Positions 32,294 to 40,553 of a DNA stretch of 64,000 nt are shown in pieces. The stretch comes from Streptomyces sp. yr375 (GTDB lineage Bacteria > Actinomycetota > Actinomycetes > Streptomycetales > Streptomycetaceae): assembly GCF_900110755.1 (NCBI RefSeq), contig NZ_FOFF01000048.1, positions 1 to 64,000 on the forward strand, in the 5' to 3' direction. The notes under the pieces were generated by a model, which made no database searches, was not told the origin of the DNA, and saw only the letters and a program-made list of their open reading frames with translations. The position numbers and the translations under genes are program-made. Position 1 is the first letter of the stretch. Every line of letters starts with the position of its first letter.

Positions 32294-33040
32294 ATGAGCA
32301 TGCTGACTCCCCCCGGCATGGGCGGTAAATACCGGATCACGGGGGACAAGTTCCCCCGCATGCGCCCCCATCGGCGACGCGGCAGGCTGGGCGTCGTGGT
32401 CGTGGCCTGCGGCGCCGTGCTCGGCGTGGCGGGCTGGGGCACCCTGCAGCTCATCGACGTCTTCACGGGCGGCGGAGGGACGGCCACGGCCGCCGGTGCC
32501 GACTGCTCGACGAACGCCGACAAGACGACGAAGACCGGCAAGGCGACCAACGCGACCAACGCGACCAAGGCCACGAACGGCACCAAGGCGAGCCCCTCGC
32601 CCGCAGCCACGGGTGCGAGCACTGGTGCTGGTGCCGGTGCGAGTGTCGGCGGGGTGCCCAAGCCCGCGCAGATCACCGTGAACGTCTTCAACGCCACGAC
32701 CCGCAGCGGTCTCGCCAAGACCACCGCGGACGAGCTGAGGAGACGCGGCTTCAAGATCGGCGAGGTGGGCAACGCCAGCAAGCAGTACGACAAGAAGGTC
32801 GCCGGCACCGGGATACTGCTCGGCCCCGCGGCCTCCCTGAACACCTCGCTGCCGGTCCTCGCCACCCAGCTCGCCGCCGCCGAGCGCCGCACGGACGCCG
32901 CGCGCACCGGTCCGGCCGTCGACCTGATCATCGGCACCGGCTTCAAGGCACTGACCAGCCAGGCGGACGCGACCAAGGCCCTCACGGCCCTGACCGCACC
33001 CAAGCCGACGACGGGCAGCCACCCGAAGAAGGCCTGCTAG
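32294..33040 (+). CDS. LytR C-terminal domain protein, membrane-anchored
   Basis: 248 aa. Cytoplasmic basic N-terminus, one membrane segment (LGVVVVACGAVLGVAGWGTL, about 32-51), a Thr/Lys/Asn-rich extracytoplasmic linker (TNATNATKATNGTK), then the LytR_C domain ITVNVFNATTRSGLAKTTAD, LRRRGFKIGEVGNASKQYDK and TGILLGPAAS. It is a wall-side domain without the LCP catalytic part. Unlike LCP enzymes it cannot transfer glycopolymers, so a binding role is likely. Confidence 0.85.
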   Translation: MSMLTPPGMGGKYRITGDKFPRMRPHRRRGRLGVVVVACGAVLGVAGWGTLQLIDVFTGGGGTATAAGADCSTNADKTTKTGKATNATNATKATNGTKASPSPAATGASTGAGAGASVGGVPKPAQITVNVFNATTRSGLAKTTADELRRRGFKIGEVGNASKQYDKKVAGTGILLGPAASLNTSLPVLATQLAAAERRTDAARTGPAVDLIIGTGFKALTSQADATKALTALTAPKPTTGSHPKKAC

Positions 33041-33050
33041 CAGGCCTTCT
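33027..33050. terminator. Perfect palindromic hairpin between LytR_C and upp
   Basis: AGAAGGCCTG / CAGGCCTTCT around CTAG, overlapping the stop of the LytR_C gene. It lies between two convergent genes. Confidence 0.75.
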
Positions 33051-33068
33051 CACCTGGGCGACTCCCCG

Positions 33069-33704
33069 TTACTCGGCCGCGCCGTACAGCCGGTCGCCCG
33101 CGTCGCCCAGGCCCGGGACGATGTAACCCTGCTCGTTGAGGTGGTCGTCGACGGCCGCCGTGACGACGGTCACCGGCGCGCCCGCGAGCTCGCGCTCCAT
33201 CAGCTCCACGCCCTCCGGGGCGGCGAGCAGCACCACGGCCGTCACGTCGTCCGCGCCGCGCCGGATCAGCTCGCGGATCGCGGCGACCAGCGTGCCGCCG
33301 GTGGCCAGCATCGGGTCCAGGACGTACACCTGACGGTTGGAGAGGTCCTCCGGCATCCGCGTGGCGTACGTGGACGCCTCGAGCGTCTCCTCGTTGCGGA
33401 TCATGCCCAGGAAGCCCACCTCGGCGGTCGGCAGCAGCCGGACCATGCCGTCCAGCATGCCGAGGCCCGCGCGCAGGATCGGCACCACCAGCGGGCGCGG
33501 GTAGGAGAGCTTGACGCCGGTGGTCGGGGCGACCGGCGTCTTGATGTCGACCTGCTCGGTGCGCACGTCCCGCGTGGCCTCGTAGGCGAGCAGGGTGACC
33601 AGTTCGTCGGCCAGCCGGCGGAAGGTCGCGGAGTCCGTGCGCTGGTCGCGCAGCGTGGTGAGCTTGTGAGCGACCAGAGGGTGGTCGACGACGTGGAGAC
33701 GCAT
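33069..33704 (-). CDS. upp: Uracil phosphoribosyltransferase
   Basis: 211 aa, the normal length, from the ATG at 33704. MRLHVVDHPLVAHKLTTLRD, VPILRAGLGMLDGMVRLLPT and the PRPP-binding loop VYVLDPMLATGGTLVAAIRE are the UPRT signatures, with a C-terminal GYIVPGLGDAGDRLYG. It makes UMP from uracil and PRPP in pyrimidine salvage. Confidence 0.97.
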   Translation of the reverse strand: MRLHVVDHPLVAHKLTTLRDQRTDSATFRRLADELVTLLAYEATRDVRTEQVDIKTPVAPTTGVKLSYPRPLVVPILRAGLGMLDGMVRLLPTAEVGFLGMIRNEETLEASTYATRMPEDLSNRQVYVLDPMLATGGTLVAAIRELIRRGADDVTAVVLLAAPEGVELMERELAGAPVTVVTAAVDDHLNEQGYIVPGLGDAGDRLYGAAE

Positions 33705-33860
33705 GTCCACAACACTAACCGGGCCGAACCCACCCGGCGTCCCCACACACAGCGAACCTCTCCCCTCTGCTTCTGGCGTTCGCTGGCGGCAAACCACCCA
33801 TCGGAGGGAAAGTGGGAGAAAGGGATCGAGACGGACCGGGGTACCCGGGGTGGTGTGCTG

Positions 33861-34133
33861 ATGCCTGAGCTGCCCGACTCGCCGGACCTGCCGGACCCGC
33901 CCGACCGCGACGCGCCGGACGCGTCGAAAGCATCCGGGGCACCGGACGGACCACCGGACGGTCCGCCGGACGGGCCACGACCACCCGAGTCCGACGCCGA
34001 GCGCCGGCGACGCCGCGCCCGGTTCCTGCGCGAGCTGGCCGAGGCCCGCGAACTGCGCGACCGGGTCCAGCCGCGCCGCGCGAAGACGGCCCGCCTGCGT
34101 CACGCGATGCGCATGCGCACATTCCGCTGGTAG
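33861..34133 (+). CDS. Conserved short Pro/Asp-rich protein with basic C-terminus
   Basis: 90 aa from the ATG at 33861. The first half is acidic and Pro-rich (PDSPDLPDPPDRDAPDAS, PDGPPDGPPDGP). The second half is Arg/Glu-rich and helical (RRRRRARFLRELAEARELRD) and ends MRMRTFRW. It is a conserved neighbour of upp and tadA in Streptomyces. Function unknown. Confidence 0.7.
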   Translation: MPELPDSPDLPDPPDRDAPDASKASGAPDGPPDGPPDGPRPPESDAERRRRRARFLRELAEARELRDRVQPRRAKTARLRHAMRMRTFRW

Positions 34134-34500
34134 CCGTATCCCGTAAGAGACTTGGGGCGCGAGCGGGGCGGACGGGGGGCACACGTGGGGCATACGGGGA
34201 AGATCGCCACCGTCACGGGTATCCCGGGGGGTGGGCGTGCGTGGGCGCGTGGGAAAGCCGCGTACGATCCGCTGGTGGCGGCAACGGGTGTGCCGGTGAG
34301 TCGCACGGACGTACTCAGGGACGAGCTCACGGGCGTGCGATCAAAACCACCGGACACAGGGAGCCGAAGACGTCCCCTGAACGCCTTGTTTCTGCCACGA
34401 TTCCGAGTGGGTGGGGCTCGGAGCCCGAGCTCTCGCTCCGCCCGCAACCTCCGCCGGGGGGATCCCCAACCGGCACGCCTAAACCAGTGGGAGAGTCACG
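34134..34500. other. 367-bp gap upstream of the tadA-associated gene, no gene seen
   Basis: No plausible coding region on either strand. A possible -10 TACGAT lies at 34263-34268, and the start of the next gene has GAGAG 6-10 bp upstream. Promoter for the tadA pair is the likely content. Confidence 0.4.
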
Positions 34501-35064
34501 GTGTACTTCGCCGCACTGCTCGCGCGCACCGAAGACGGGTGGGAAGCGAGCGACACAGAGCTCGACGATGTGGAAACCCTGTCGGATCTGGCCGACCTGG
34601 CCCGGGAAGCCTCTCCCGACGACGACACGGTGCTCGTGCTGATCGAGCAGGAGGACTCCTGGTTCGGAGTCGTCCGCTTCGACGGCGAGGAGGACCCTCG
34701 CATCTTCGTCTCCGACGCCGCTGCCGCCGCTCGCAGCTCGTACGGCGAGATCCTGCTCACCGACGAACTGCTCGGAAGGGACCCGGATTCCGACGACACG
34801 GATCTGGACGCCCTCGACCTCGACGGCACCGAGGACGGTGAGAACGAGAACGATGAGACCGGCGAGGACGACGAGGACGACGCCTCCGTCGGCCCCGCGG
34901 GCGGCGGCTCCGCCGAAGCCGTGCCGCACGGCCCGGTCGGCGACCCCCGCATCCTCGACGACCTCGGCGTCGGCGAGAAGGAACTGAAGTCGCTGTCCGA
35001 GGACGCCGTCACCGAGATCGCCGAGGCCCTGGGCGCCTCGGAGGTCCTGGAGACCGTCCGCTGA
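34501..35064 (+). CDS. tRNA adenosine deaminase-associated protein
   Basis: 187 aa, GTG start. MYFAALLARTEDGWEASDTE, VLIEQEDSWFGVVRFDGEED and FVSDAAAAARSSYGEILLTD are the conserved half; a very acidic linker (about 99-125) follows, then DPRILDDLGVGEKELKSLSE and TEIAEALGA. In actinobacteria this family always sits directly before tadA and is named for it. Its biochemical role is unproven. Confidence 0.9.
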   Translation: MYFAALLARTEDGWEASDTELDDVETLSDLADLAREASPDDDTVLVLIEQEDSWFGVVRFDGEEDPRIFVSDAAAAARSSYGEILLTDELLGRDPDSDDTDLDALDLDGTEDGENENDETGEDDEDDASVGPAGGGSAEAVPHGPVGDPRILDDLGVGEKELKSLSEDAVTEIAEALGASEVLETVR

Positions 35065-35120
35065 CCGCACCCGACGAGGCCGGCACACCCGACCCCGTAC
35101 GCGACCGGTGGCGGGCCGCG

Positions 35121-35552
35121 ATGCGGCTCGCGCTGGCCGAGGCCCGGCTCGCCGCCCGGGGCGGGGACGTCCCGGTCGGCGCCGTCGTGCTGGCTCCGGA
35201 CGGCACGACGGTCCTCGCCGCCGGCCACAACGAACGTGAGGCGGGCGGCGATCCGACGGCCCACGCGGAGGTCCTCGCCGTCCGGCGGGCCGCCGCGCGG
35301 TTCGGCGAGTGGCGGCTGACCGGCTGCACGCTCGTCGTCACCCTCGAACCGTGCACGATGTGCGCGGGCGCGCTCGTACAGTCCCGGGTGGACCGGGTCG
35401 TCTACGGCGCCCGCGACGACAAGGCGGGCGCGGCCGGCTCCCTCTGGGACGTCGTCCGCGACCGACGCCTCAACCACCGCCCCGAGGTCGTCGAGGGCGT
35501 CCTCGCGCAGGAGTGCGCGGGCCTCCTCACCGACTTCTTCCGCGACCGCTGA
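35121..35552 (+). CDS. tadA: tRNA(Arg) adenosine(34) deaminase
   Basis: 143 aa. Zinc-site motifs TAHAEVLA (HAE at 48-50, Glu proton shuttle) and LEPCTMCAGA (P-C-x2-C at 76-81). The ATG at 35121 is the first in frame after the previous gene. TadA converts A34 to inosine in tRNA-Arg(ACG), the very tRNA whose 3' fragments serve as att sites in this window. tRNA-Ser follows 57 bp downstream. Confidence 0.95.
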   Translation: MRLALAEARLAARGGDVPVGAVVLAPDGTTVLAAGHNEREAGGDPTAHAEVLAVRRAAARFGEWRLTGCTLVVTLEPCTMCAGALVQSRVDRVVYGARDDKAGAAGSLWDVVRDRRLNHRPEVVEGVLAQECAGLLTDFFRDR

Positions 35553-35609
35553 TCCCCCCTCCGTATACGGATTTCAAACCGGGGCTCACCTTGTTGTAAG
35601 GTCTCTCTC

Positions 35610-35694
35610 GGTAGCGTGTCCGAGCGGCCGAAGGAGCTCGCCTCGAAAGCGAGTGTGGCGCAAGTCACCGAGGGTTCAAATCCCTCCGCTACCG
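35610..35694 (+). tRNA. tRNA-Ser (anticodon CGA)
   Basis: Acceptor GGTAGCG / CGCTACC, anticodon stem CTCGC / GCGAG with loop CTCGAAA (CGA, reads UCG), long class II variable arm (TGTGGCGCAAGTCAC) and T arm GAGGG-TTCAAAT-CCCTC. CCA is not encoded. This is the only complete tRNA in the window. Confidence 0.97.
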
Positions 35695-35700
35695 CTCTCA

Positions 35701-35737
35701 CACCCTCCTGATCTGCGGAAACGCGATCAGGGGGGTG
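35701..35737 (+). terminator. Terminator after tRNA-Ser
   Basis: CACCCTCCTGATC / GATCAGGGGGGTG stem, one G-C/T wobble, followed by TTTTG. Confidence 0.85.
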
Positions 35738-35755
35738 TTTTGCGTGCGGTCGGGG

Positions 35756-36458
35756 TCACGTGGTCACGACCAGCTCGCCGGTGGTGTGGGTACGGGCGAG
35801 GTCCACGTACGCCTGCAGGCCCTCGTCGAGGGGGTATCGGCGGCTGATGGTCGCGGGCAGTCGGCCGGACAGGGCCAGCTCGCCAACCTCATGCATGCCG
35901 CCGGACCTTCCTTCGGGCACCCTGCACCACGGCGGTGCCGACCCCGCCGGTCGCGCCCACGACCAGAACGGTCTCGTCCGGCCGCACCTCGGCTGCCCCC
36001 ATCATCGCCAGCGCGGTCAGGCCGGCGGTCGCCAGTGCTGCCGGGTCCGCCGGCGGCAATCCTGCCGGTCGACGAGCGAGCAGCGGGGTGTTCGCCTCGA
36101 AGACCGTGAACTCGGCGAGCGAACCGGTGCTCAGCGAGGGTCGGGTGGCGCGGGGTACCGCGCGCATGGCCCGGGTACCGCTTCGCCGAACACCTCGTCC
36201 CCCGCCCGGAAACCGGTGACCCCGGGGCCAGCCTCGGTGACCGTCCCGGCGAAGTCGTTGCCGGGAACGTGGGGGAACTCCAGATCCAGCAGCCCGCGAT
36301 ACTCGCCGCCCGGCAGTCGGATGTCGGTCGGGTTCGGCGACGCTGCGGAGATTCGGACCTGGATCTGCACCGGACCTGGCCTCGGTGTCGGCACCTCCGC
36401 CAGCGTGAGCCGTTCCGGCGGGCCGTAGCCGGTCGCGACGACCGCCTTCAGGGATGTC
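35756..36458 (-). pseudogene. Decayed NAD(P)H:quinone oxidoreductase (zinc-type MDR family)
   Basis: Three pieces on the minus strand form one MDR enzyme: KAVVATGYGPPERLTLAEVP, then IRLPGGEYRGLLDLEFPHVP and GNDFAGTVTEAGPGVTGFRA (N-terminal domain); LAEFTVFEANTPLLARRPAG and VLVVGATGGVGTAVVQGAR (nucleotide-binding); and GELALSGRLPATISRRYPLD to THTTGELVVTT (C-terminal). The frame shifts near 36150, and the middle of the Rossmann fold is missing near 35890. The start codon position holds CTG. The TetR gene beside it probably once controlled it. Confidence 0.8.
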
Positions 36459-36484
36459 GCTCTCCCTGTACGCCAGACTTAACC

Positions 36485-36498
36485 TGACCGGGCGGTCA
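36485..36498. promoter_or_regulatory. TetR operator-like palindrome
   Basis: TGACCGGGCGGTCA, a perfect inverted repeat TGACC/GGTCA with 4-bp spacer, between the broken oxidoreductase gene and tetR, 18 bp before the ATG. Confidence 0.65.
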
Positions 36499-36516
36499 AC
36501 TTGTTAGGGTGGCGGC

Positions 36517-37116
36517 ATGACAGCCACCCGCCCCCTTCGCGCCGATGCGGCCCGCAACAGGCAGTTGTTGCTGACAGCGGCGTCGCAGGAGTTCGCCGAG
36601 CGGGGTTTCGACGTGTCGATCGCGGACATCGCGCGCCGGGCCGGCATCGCCAAGGGCACGGTTTTCCGGCACTTCCCGACCAAGGACGACCTGATCTCGG
36701 CGATCATCGTCGACCAGGTCATCGCCCTGACCGAGGTCGGCGAACGCCTGCTGGACGCCCCGGACGCGGGGGCGGCGCTGTTGCAGTTCCTCACCACCGC
36801 CGCGCGCGAGCTGCGCCAGCTCGACCTGTCGTTCCTGACCGGCGCCGCGGATCCGGCCGCCGAGGTGGTCGAGACCGAGCAGCGGCTGTACGCCACCATC
36901 CACGCCCTGGTGGATCGCGCTCGCGACCAGGGCGACCTGCGGCCCGACATCACGGGGACGGACGTCGTGGCACTGATGTGCGCGCCGAACCACGTGGTGA
37001 AATCCCTGCCGGACGCCTCACCCGACCTGTGGCGGCGCTACCTCGGGATCATCTTCGACGGCCTGCGGCCCCAAGGCGCTCATCCCCTCCCGCACCCACC
37101 GCCCCTCCCGTTGTGA
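36517..37116 (+). CDS. TetR/AcrR-family regulator
   Basis: 199 aa. DNA-binding part ADAARNRQLLLTAASQEFAE, RGFDVSIADIARRAGIAKGT and VFRHFPTKDDLISAII (residues about 10-68). The C-terminal domain ends ...DLWRRYLGIIFDGLRP. Divergent to the decayed oxidoreductase, with a TGACC-N4-GGTCA palindrome in the shared promoter. With its target broken, the regulator may be an orphan. Confidence 0.9.
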   Translation: MTATRPLRADAARNRQLLLTAASQEFAERGFDVSIADIARRAGIAKGTVFRHFPTKDDLISAIIVDQVIALTEVGERLLDAPDAGAALLQFLTTAARELRQLDLSFLTGAADPAAEVVETEQRLYATIHALVDRARDQGDLRPDITGTDVVALMCAPNHVVKSLPDASPDLWRRYLGIIFDGLRPQGAHPLPHPPPLPL

Positions 37117-37126
37117 CAACCGTGTC

Positions 37127-37963
37127 TCAGCGCCAGAGGTCCGCGACCGCTGCGGCGGCCGACCGGCCCTGGGTACGGCCCGCGGCGGCCACCGGGCCAC
37201 GGCGGGCCGGATCGTACGGGTTGGGACCGATGGCCTCGACGGACTGCTCGTCGGGAGTGATCAGTTCGACCCTCGAGGTGGCTCGCATGGCTTCCACGTC
37301 CTGGTGGGCCGACGGTATTCCCCCGTGGCCGTTGGGCATGGGGGCGATGACCAGGACCCGTTCGTAGCCGTCGGCCAGTCGTGCGTTGGCGGCGGAGACC
37401 ATCCCGGCGTCGATCCATGTCCGCCCGCCGAACAGGACCATCGGCGAGATGCCCGGGACCGCGCCGCTGGCCGAGACGACCTCGGCCAGCGGGTGCCCGC
37501 AGGTGTGGTCGAACGCGGTCAGGACGCCGGTGTCGGCATCCGTCGCGGTGACGTGCAGCGTCGCCGGCCACTGCGTGGTGTGGAGCCGCGCCAGCACGGT
37601 GCGACGCCGCTCCTCCACGGAGACCTGCGGGGTGAAACGGCGGGCGACGGCCCCGAACGCGGCCCCCACCTGTTCGGGATTGCCCCGCCCTTGGAGGAAT
37701 GCCCCACCCCAGGCGGCGGTCAGCTCGGAGGACGCCGCGGTGACGGATTCGTCGACGGCGGGCGCCTGCTGGGTCGCGTAGAGCTGTTCGATGTCGGCGC
37801 CCGCGGCCAGCGCGGTGCCGACGAAGGAACCGGCCGAGGTCCCGAACACGGCATCGGCCTCCAGATCCACGCCCGCCTCCAGCAGACCGGCCAGCACACC
37901 GATCTCCCAGGCGATGCCGGTCACACCTCCGCCGCCCAGAACGATCGCACTGCTTCGCTTCAT
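37127..37963 (-). CDS. Patatin-like phospholipase
   Basis: 278 aa from the ATG at 37963. Oxyanion loop GGGGVTG (residues 10-16), nucleophile GTSAG (Ser43) and the dyad Asp in IDAGM. VVSASGAVPGISPMVLFGGR lies between. Patatin-family serine hydrolases act on lipids; no signal peptide is present, so it is cytosolic or membrane-associated. Convergent with tetR at 10 bp. Confidence 0.9.
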   Translation of the reverse strand: MKRSSAIVLGGGGVTGIAWEIGVLAGLLEAGVDLEADAVFGTSAGSFVGTALAAGADIEQLYATQQAPAVDESVTAASSELTAAWGGAFLQGRGNPEQVGAAFGAVARRFTPQVSVEERRRTVLARLHTTQWPATLHVTATDADTGVLTAFDHTCGHPLAEVVSASGAVPGISPMVLFGGRTWIDAGMVSAANARLADGYERVLVIAPMPNGHGGIPSAHQDVEAMRATSRVELITPDEQSVEAIGPNPYDPARRGPVAAAGRTQGRSAAAAVADLWR

Positions 37964-38018
37964 GGATATCGCTCCCCCTGAGCCCGATGAGTCCGACCCA
38001 CCAAAACGGACCAAATGG

Positions 38019-38336
38019 TCATGCTATGTCGGCACGGTAGCCACAAGCGGACCGAGTGGTCAACTTGCCGGGGAGGGAGGACGATCGCCGAGCGCACCCT
38101 TCTTCCCAGTCGGTCGAGTCGGTGTAGTCGGCGCAGTCGATGGACTCGGGGCGCTTACCCAGGTAGAGCCAGGCGAGGGCGCCGACGATCGAGGTGCCGA
38201 GGATGAAGAGCACCCACAGCAGCTTCGGCAGATAGCGGCAGCGCTCGGCGGGTGTGCGGACGCAGTTGAACAACGCCCCCAGGTTCACCACGGCAACGAG
38301 GACCACCGGAACCGCGGTCGGCAGTAGCTCCAGCAT
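38019..38336 (-). CDS. PLDc_N domain membrane protein
   Basis: 105 aa. TM1 LLPTAVPVVLVAVVNLGALF, TM2 LPKLLWVLFILGTSIVGALA, then WLYLGKRPE, the signature of the phospholipase D N-terminal domain found alone in many actinobacteria. The stop lies in unstructured sequence; the last 35 residues are not conserved. Function unknown. Confidence 0.85.
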   Translation of the reverse strand: MLELLPTAVPVVLVAVVNLGALFNCVRTPAERCRYLPKLLWVLFILGTSIVGALAWLYLGKRPESIDCADYTDSTDWEEGCARRSSSLPGKLTTRSACGYRADIA

Positions 38337-38523
38337 GCGTCTTCTCTCCTTCTCACCCGCGTCGCCCGCCTCCCGGCGGCTGCCTTCATCCCTTCATCGG
38401 ACGAGCACCCCCGATCGGTTCACGAACGCGCCGTCGATGTTCAAAAGCAGTGTGAAAATCGGACGGGCGGTTACACTCACCGCCGGCAACAGGGGCCCAA
38501 GTGGGCACAACAGGGGAGGCCAG

Positions 38524-38700
38524 GTGGCGGTGAACGCCAAGAAGATCGCCGTCTACGTACTCGTGGTCTTCGTGCTCTACGTGATCATCACGGACCCCGC
38601 GAAGGCGGCGGACTACGTCCAGATAGGCTTCCAGGGCATATCGGACGCCGCCAAGGCCGTCGGCGACTTCTTCACCTGGCTGGCCGACGGGGCGCACTAG
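38524..38700 (+). CDS. Conserved 58-aa single-TM protein
   Basis: GTG start (a second GTG follows two codons later) with GGGGAGG upstream. KKIAVYVLVVFVLYVIITDP is a membrane segment, followed by AADYVQIGFQGISDAAKAVG and DFFTWLADGAH, an amphipathic tail. A very conserved small protein near sigF in Streptomyces. No function known. Confidence 0.75.
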   Translation: MAVNAKKIAVYVLVVFVLYVIITDPAKAADYVQIGFQGISDAAKAVGDFFTWLADGAH

Positions 38701-38742
38701 GCGGGGCCGTCACCGAGGCCGTCGTACGCACTGGGAGTGTTC

Positions 38743-39036
38743 ATGATCCGCCATCTGGTCCTTTTCAAGCTCAACGAGGGCGTCGGGCGCGACGATCCGC
38801 GGGTCGTGCGGGGCGAGGCGGCCTTCCGGGCACTGGGCGGCCAGATCGACGAACTGCGCTTCTGGGAGCTGGGCTGGAACATCAGCGACCGCCCCATCGC
38901 CTACGACTTCGCGATCAACTCGGCGGTCGAGGACGCGGACGCGCTGAAGCGGTATCTCGAGCACCCGGCCCATCAGGCGGGCGTCGCACTGTGGCGGGAG
39001 TTCGCCACCTGGGTGGTCGCCGACTACGAGTTCTGA
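38743..39036 (+). CDS. Dabb-family (stress-responsive A/B barrel) protein
   Basis: 97 aa from the ATG at 38743. MIRHLVLFKLNEGV, ELRFWELGWNISDRPIAYDF and LEHPAHQAGVALWREFATWV are the dimeric alpha/beta barrel pattern. A terminator with a T tract follows 32 bp downstream. Function unknown; relatives are small ligand-binding or cyclase-like proteins. Confidence 0.9.
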   Translation: MIRHLVLFKLNEGVGRDDPRVVRGEAAFRALGGQIDELRFWELGWNISDRPIAYDFAINSAVEDADALKRYLEHPAHQAGVALWREFATWVVADYEF

Positions 39037-39068
39037 GCCGCCCCACGCGCCGGTACTCGGCAGTACCG

Positions 39069-39098
39069 AGCCCTCCGCCGGAACGGTGGGGGGCTTTT
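39069..39098 (+). terminator. Intrinsic terminator after the Dabb gene
   Basis: AGCCCTCCGCC / GGTGGGGGGCT stem with loop GGAAC, followed by TTTT. Confidence 0.85.
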
Positions 39099-39236
39099 GC
39101 GCGTCCCGATCCAGGATCAATGCCCCAACTTCTCCCTCAACACGGGGTTATGAGGTGCTTGCACACAGTGCACATGTCTTGTGATGCTATGACCGCTTTT
39201 GACGGATGAGTTGACCGATGGTGATCTGACGAAGAG

Positions 39237-40223
39237 GTGGCGTTGACCGTGTCGGCCAGTACTGCGCCGCCTCAGCAAGAGGCACCCCCGGCACCCGCTT
39301 CGGCGCCCGCCCTGGAAACCGTCCTGGGAACGGTTCTGGGAACCGTCCCGGAGGCCGCCACACAGACCGCCCCACAGGCCGCGGCGGAGACCGTCCCGGA
39401 AGTCGTCCCGGAAGCCGCCTCGGAAGTCGTCCCGGAAACCGTCCCGGCGCCCGAGCGGCGGCGCGGTGCCGACACCCGGGCGCTGACCCAACTGCTCTTC
39501 GGCGAGCTCAAGGAGCTCCAGCCGGGCACGCCGGAGCACAACCGGGTGCGCGGGGCGCTCATCGAGGCCAACCTCCCGCTCGTGCGCTACGCGGCCGGGC
39601 GTTTCCGCTCCCGCAACGAGCCGATGGAGGACGTCGTCCAGGTCGGCACCATCGGGCTCATCAACGCCATCGACCGCTTCGACCCGGACCGGGGCGTGCA
39701 GTTCCCGACGTTCGCGATGCCGACGGTCGTCGGCGAGATCAAGCGATACTTCCGCGACAACGTCCGCACGGTCCACGTACCGCGCCGGTTGCACGAGTTG
39801 TGGGTGCAGGTGAACAGCGCGACCGAGGACCTGACGACCGCCTTCGGGCGCACTCCGACCACGGCCGAGATCGCCGAGCGGCTGCGCATCGGCGAGGACG
39901 AGGTGCTCTCCTGCATCGAGGCCGGACGGTCGTACCACGCGACGTCCCTGGAAGCCGCCCAGGAGGGCGACGGACTGCCGGGCCTGCTGGACCGCCTCGG
40001 CTACGAGGACCCGGCGCTGGACGGCGTCGAGCACCGCGACCTCGTCCGCCACCTCCTGGTCCAACTCCCGGAGCGCGAACAGCGCATCCTGCTGCTGCGC
40101 TACTACAGCAACCTGACGCAGTCCCAGATCAGCGCGGAACTCGGCGTGTCCCAGATGCACGTGTCCCGGCTGCTCGCGCGCAGCTTCCAGCGGCTGCGCT
40201 CGGCGAACCGCATCGAGGCGTGA
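39237..40223 (+). CDS. sigF: RNA polymerase sigma factor, SigB/SigF/SigG subfamily
   Basis: About 328 aa; the start is uncertain among GTG 39237, TTG 39243 and GTG 39249. An Ala/Pro/Thr/Val repeat region comes first (TVLGTVLGTVPEAA, then TVPEVVPEAASEVVPETVPA). Region 2 is NLPLVRYAAGRFRSRNEPME and DVVQVGTIGLINAIDRFDPD; region 3 VPRRLHELWVQVNSATEDLT; region 4 LLLRYYSNLTQSQISAELGV followed by SQMHVSRLLAR. These are stress/sporulation sigma factors. The position before a second, close relative matches sigF-sigN of S. coelicolor. Confidence 0.9.
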   Translation: MALTVSASTAPPQQEAPPAPASAPALETVLGTVLGTVPEAATQTAPQAAAETVPEVVPEAASEVVPETVPAPERRRGADTRALTQLLFGELKELQPGTPEHNRVRGALIEANLPLVRYAAGRFRSRNEPMEDVVQVGTIGLINAIDRFDPDRGVQFPTFAMPTVVGEIKRYFRDNVRTVHVPRRLHELWVQVNSATEDLTTAFGRTPTTAEIAERLRIGEDEVLSCIEAGRSYHATSLEAAQEGDGLPGLLDRLGYEDPALDGVEHRDLVRHLLVQLPEREQRILLLRYYSNLTQSQISAELGVSQMHVSRLLARSFQRLRSANRIEA

Positions 40224-40399
40224 GCCGAGCCGGGGGCGTGCCCAGAGGTGCCGGGACACGGTTTCAGGCGTAGCTCGATCGTGGATCGCATGCGCGAGCG
40301 AGCTGTCACCTGTAGGAGCGAATCACTCATGAGGGTTCTTCCCGGCTGATCTGCGCTGAAAAACCGTCACACCCCCTCTTTCCAGGGCTGATTCGTCAC

Positions 40400-40417
40400 T
40401 GACATGTCGACATGTCA
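40400..40417. promoter_or_regulatory. 18-bp perfect palindrome with further half-site upstream of the second sigma gene
   Basis: TGACATGTCGACATGTCA (itself two nested GACATGTC units). A third copy GACATGTGACA follows at 40433-40443. All lie in the 330-bp gap before the sigN-like gene and are absent before the sigF-like gene. A repressor or activator site is likely; the protein is unknown. Confidence 0.6.
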
Positions 40418-40553
40418 CTACAGCGTGTTGCCGACATGTGACATTCTGCCGGAAGCGCGTTTGCCGGGGCTTCGGCTCCGGTATTCAGGTGAAGGCTGAC
40501 GTTCCTCAAGCGGGAATGTCCGCCGGCCCGTCCCGCGACCCAAAGGGGGTGGC

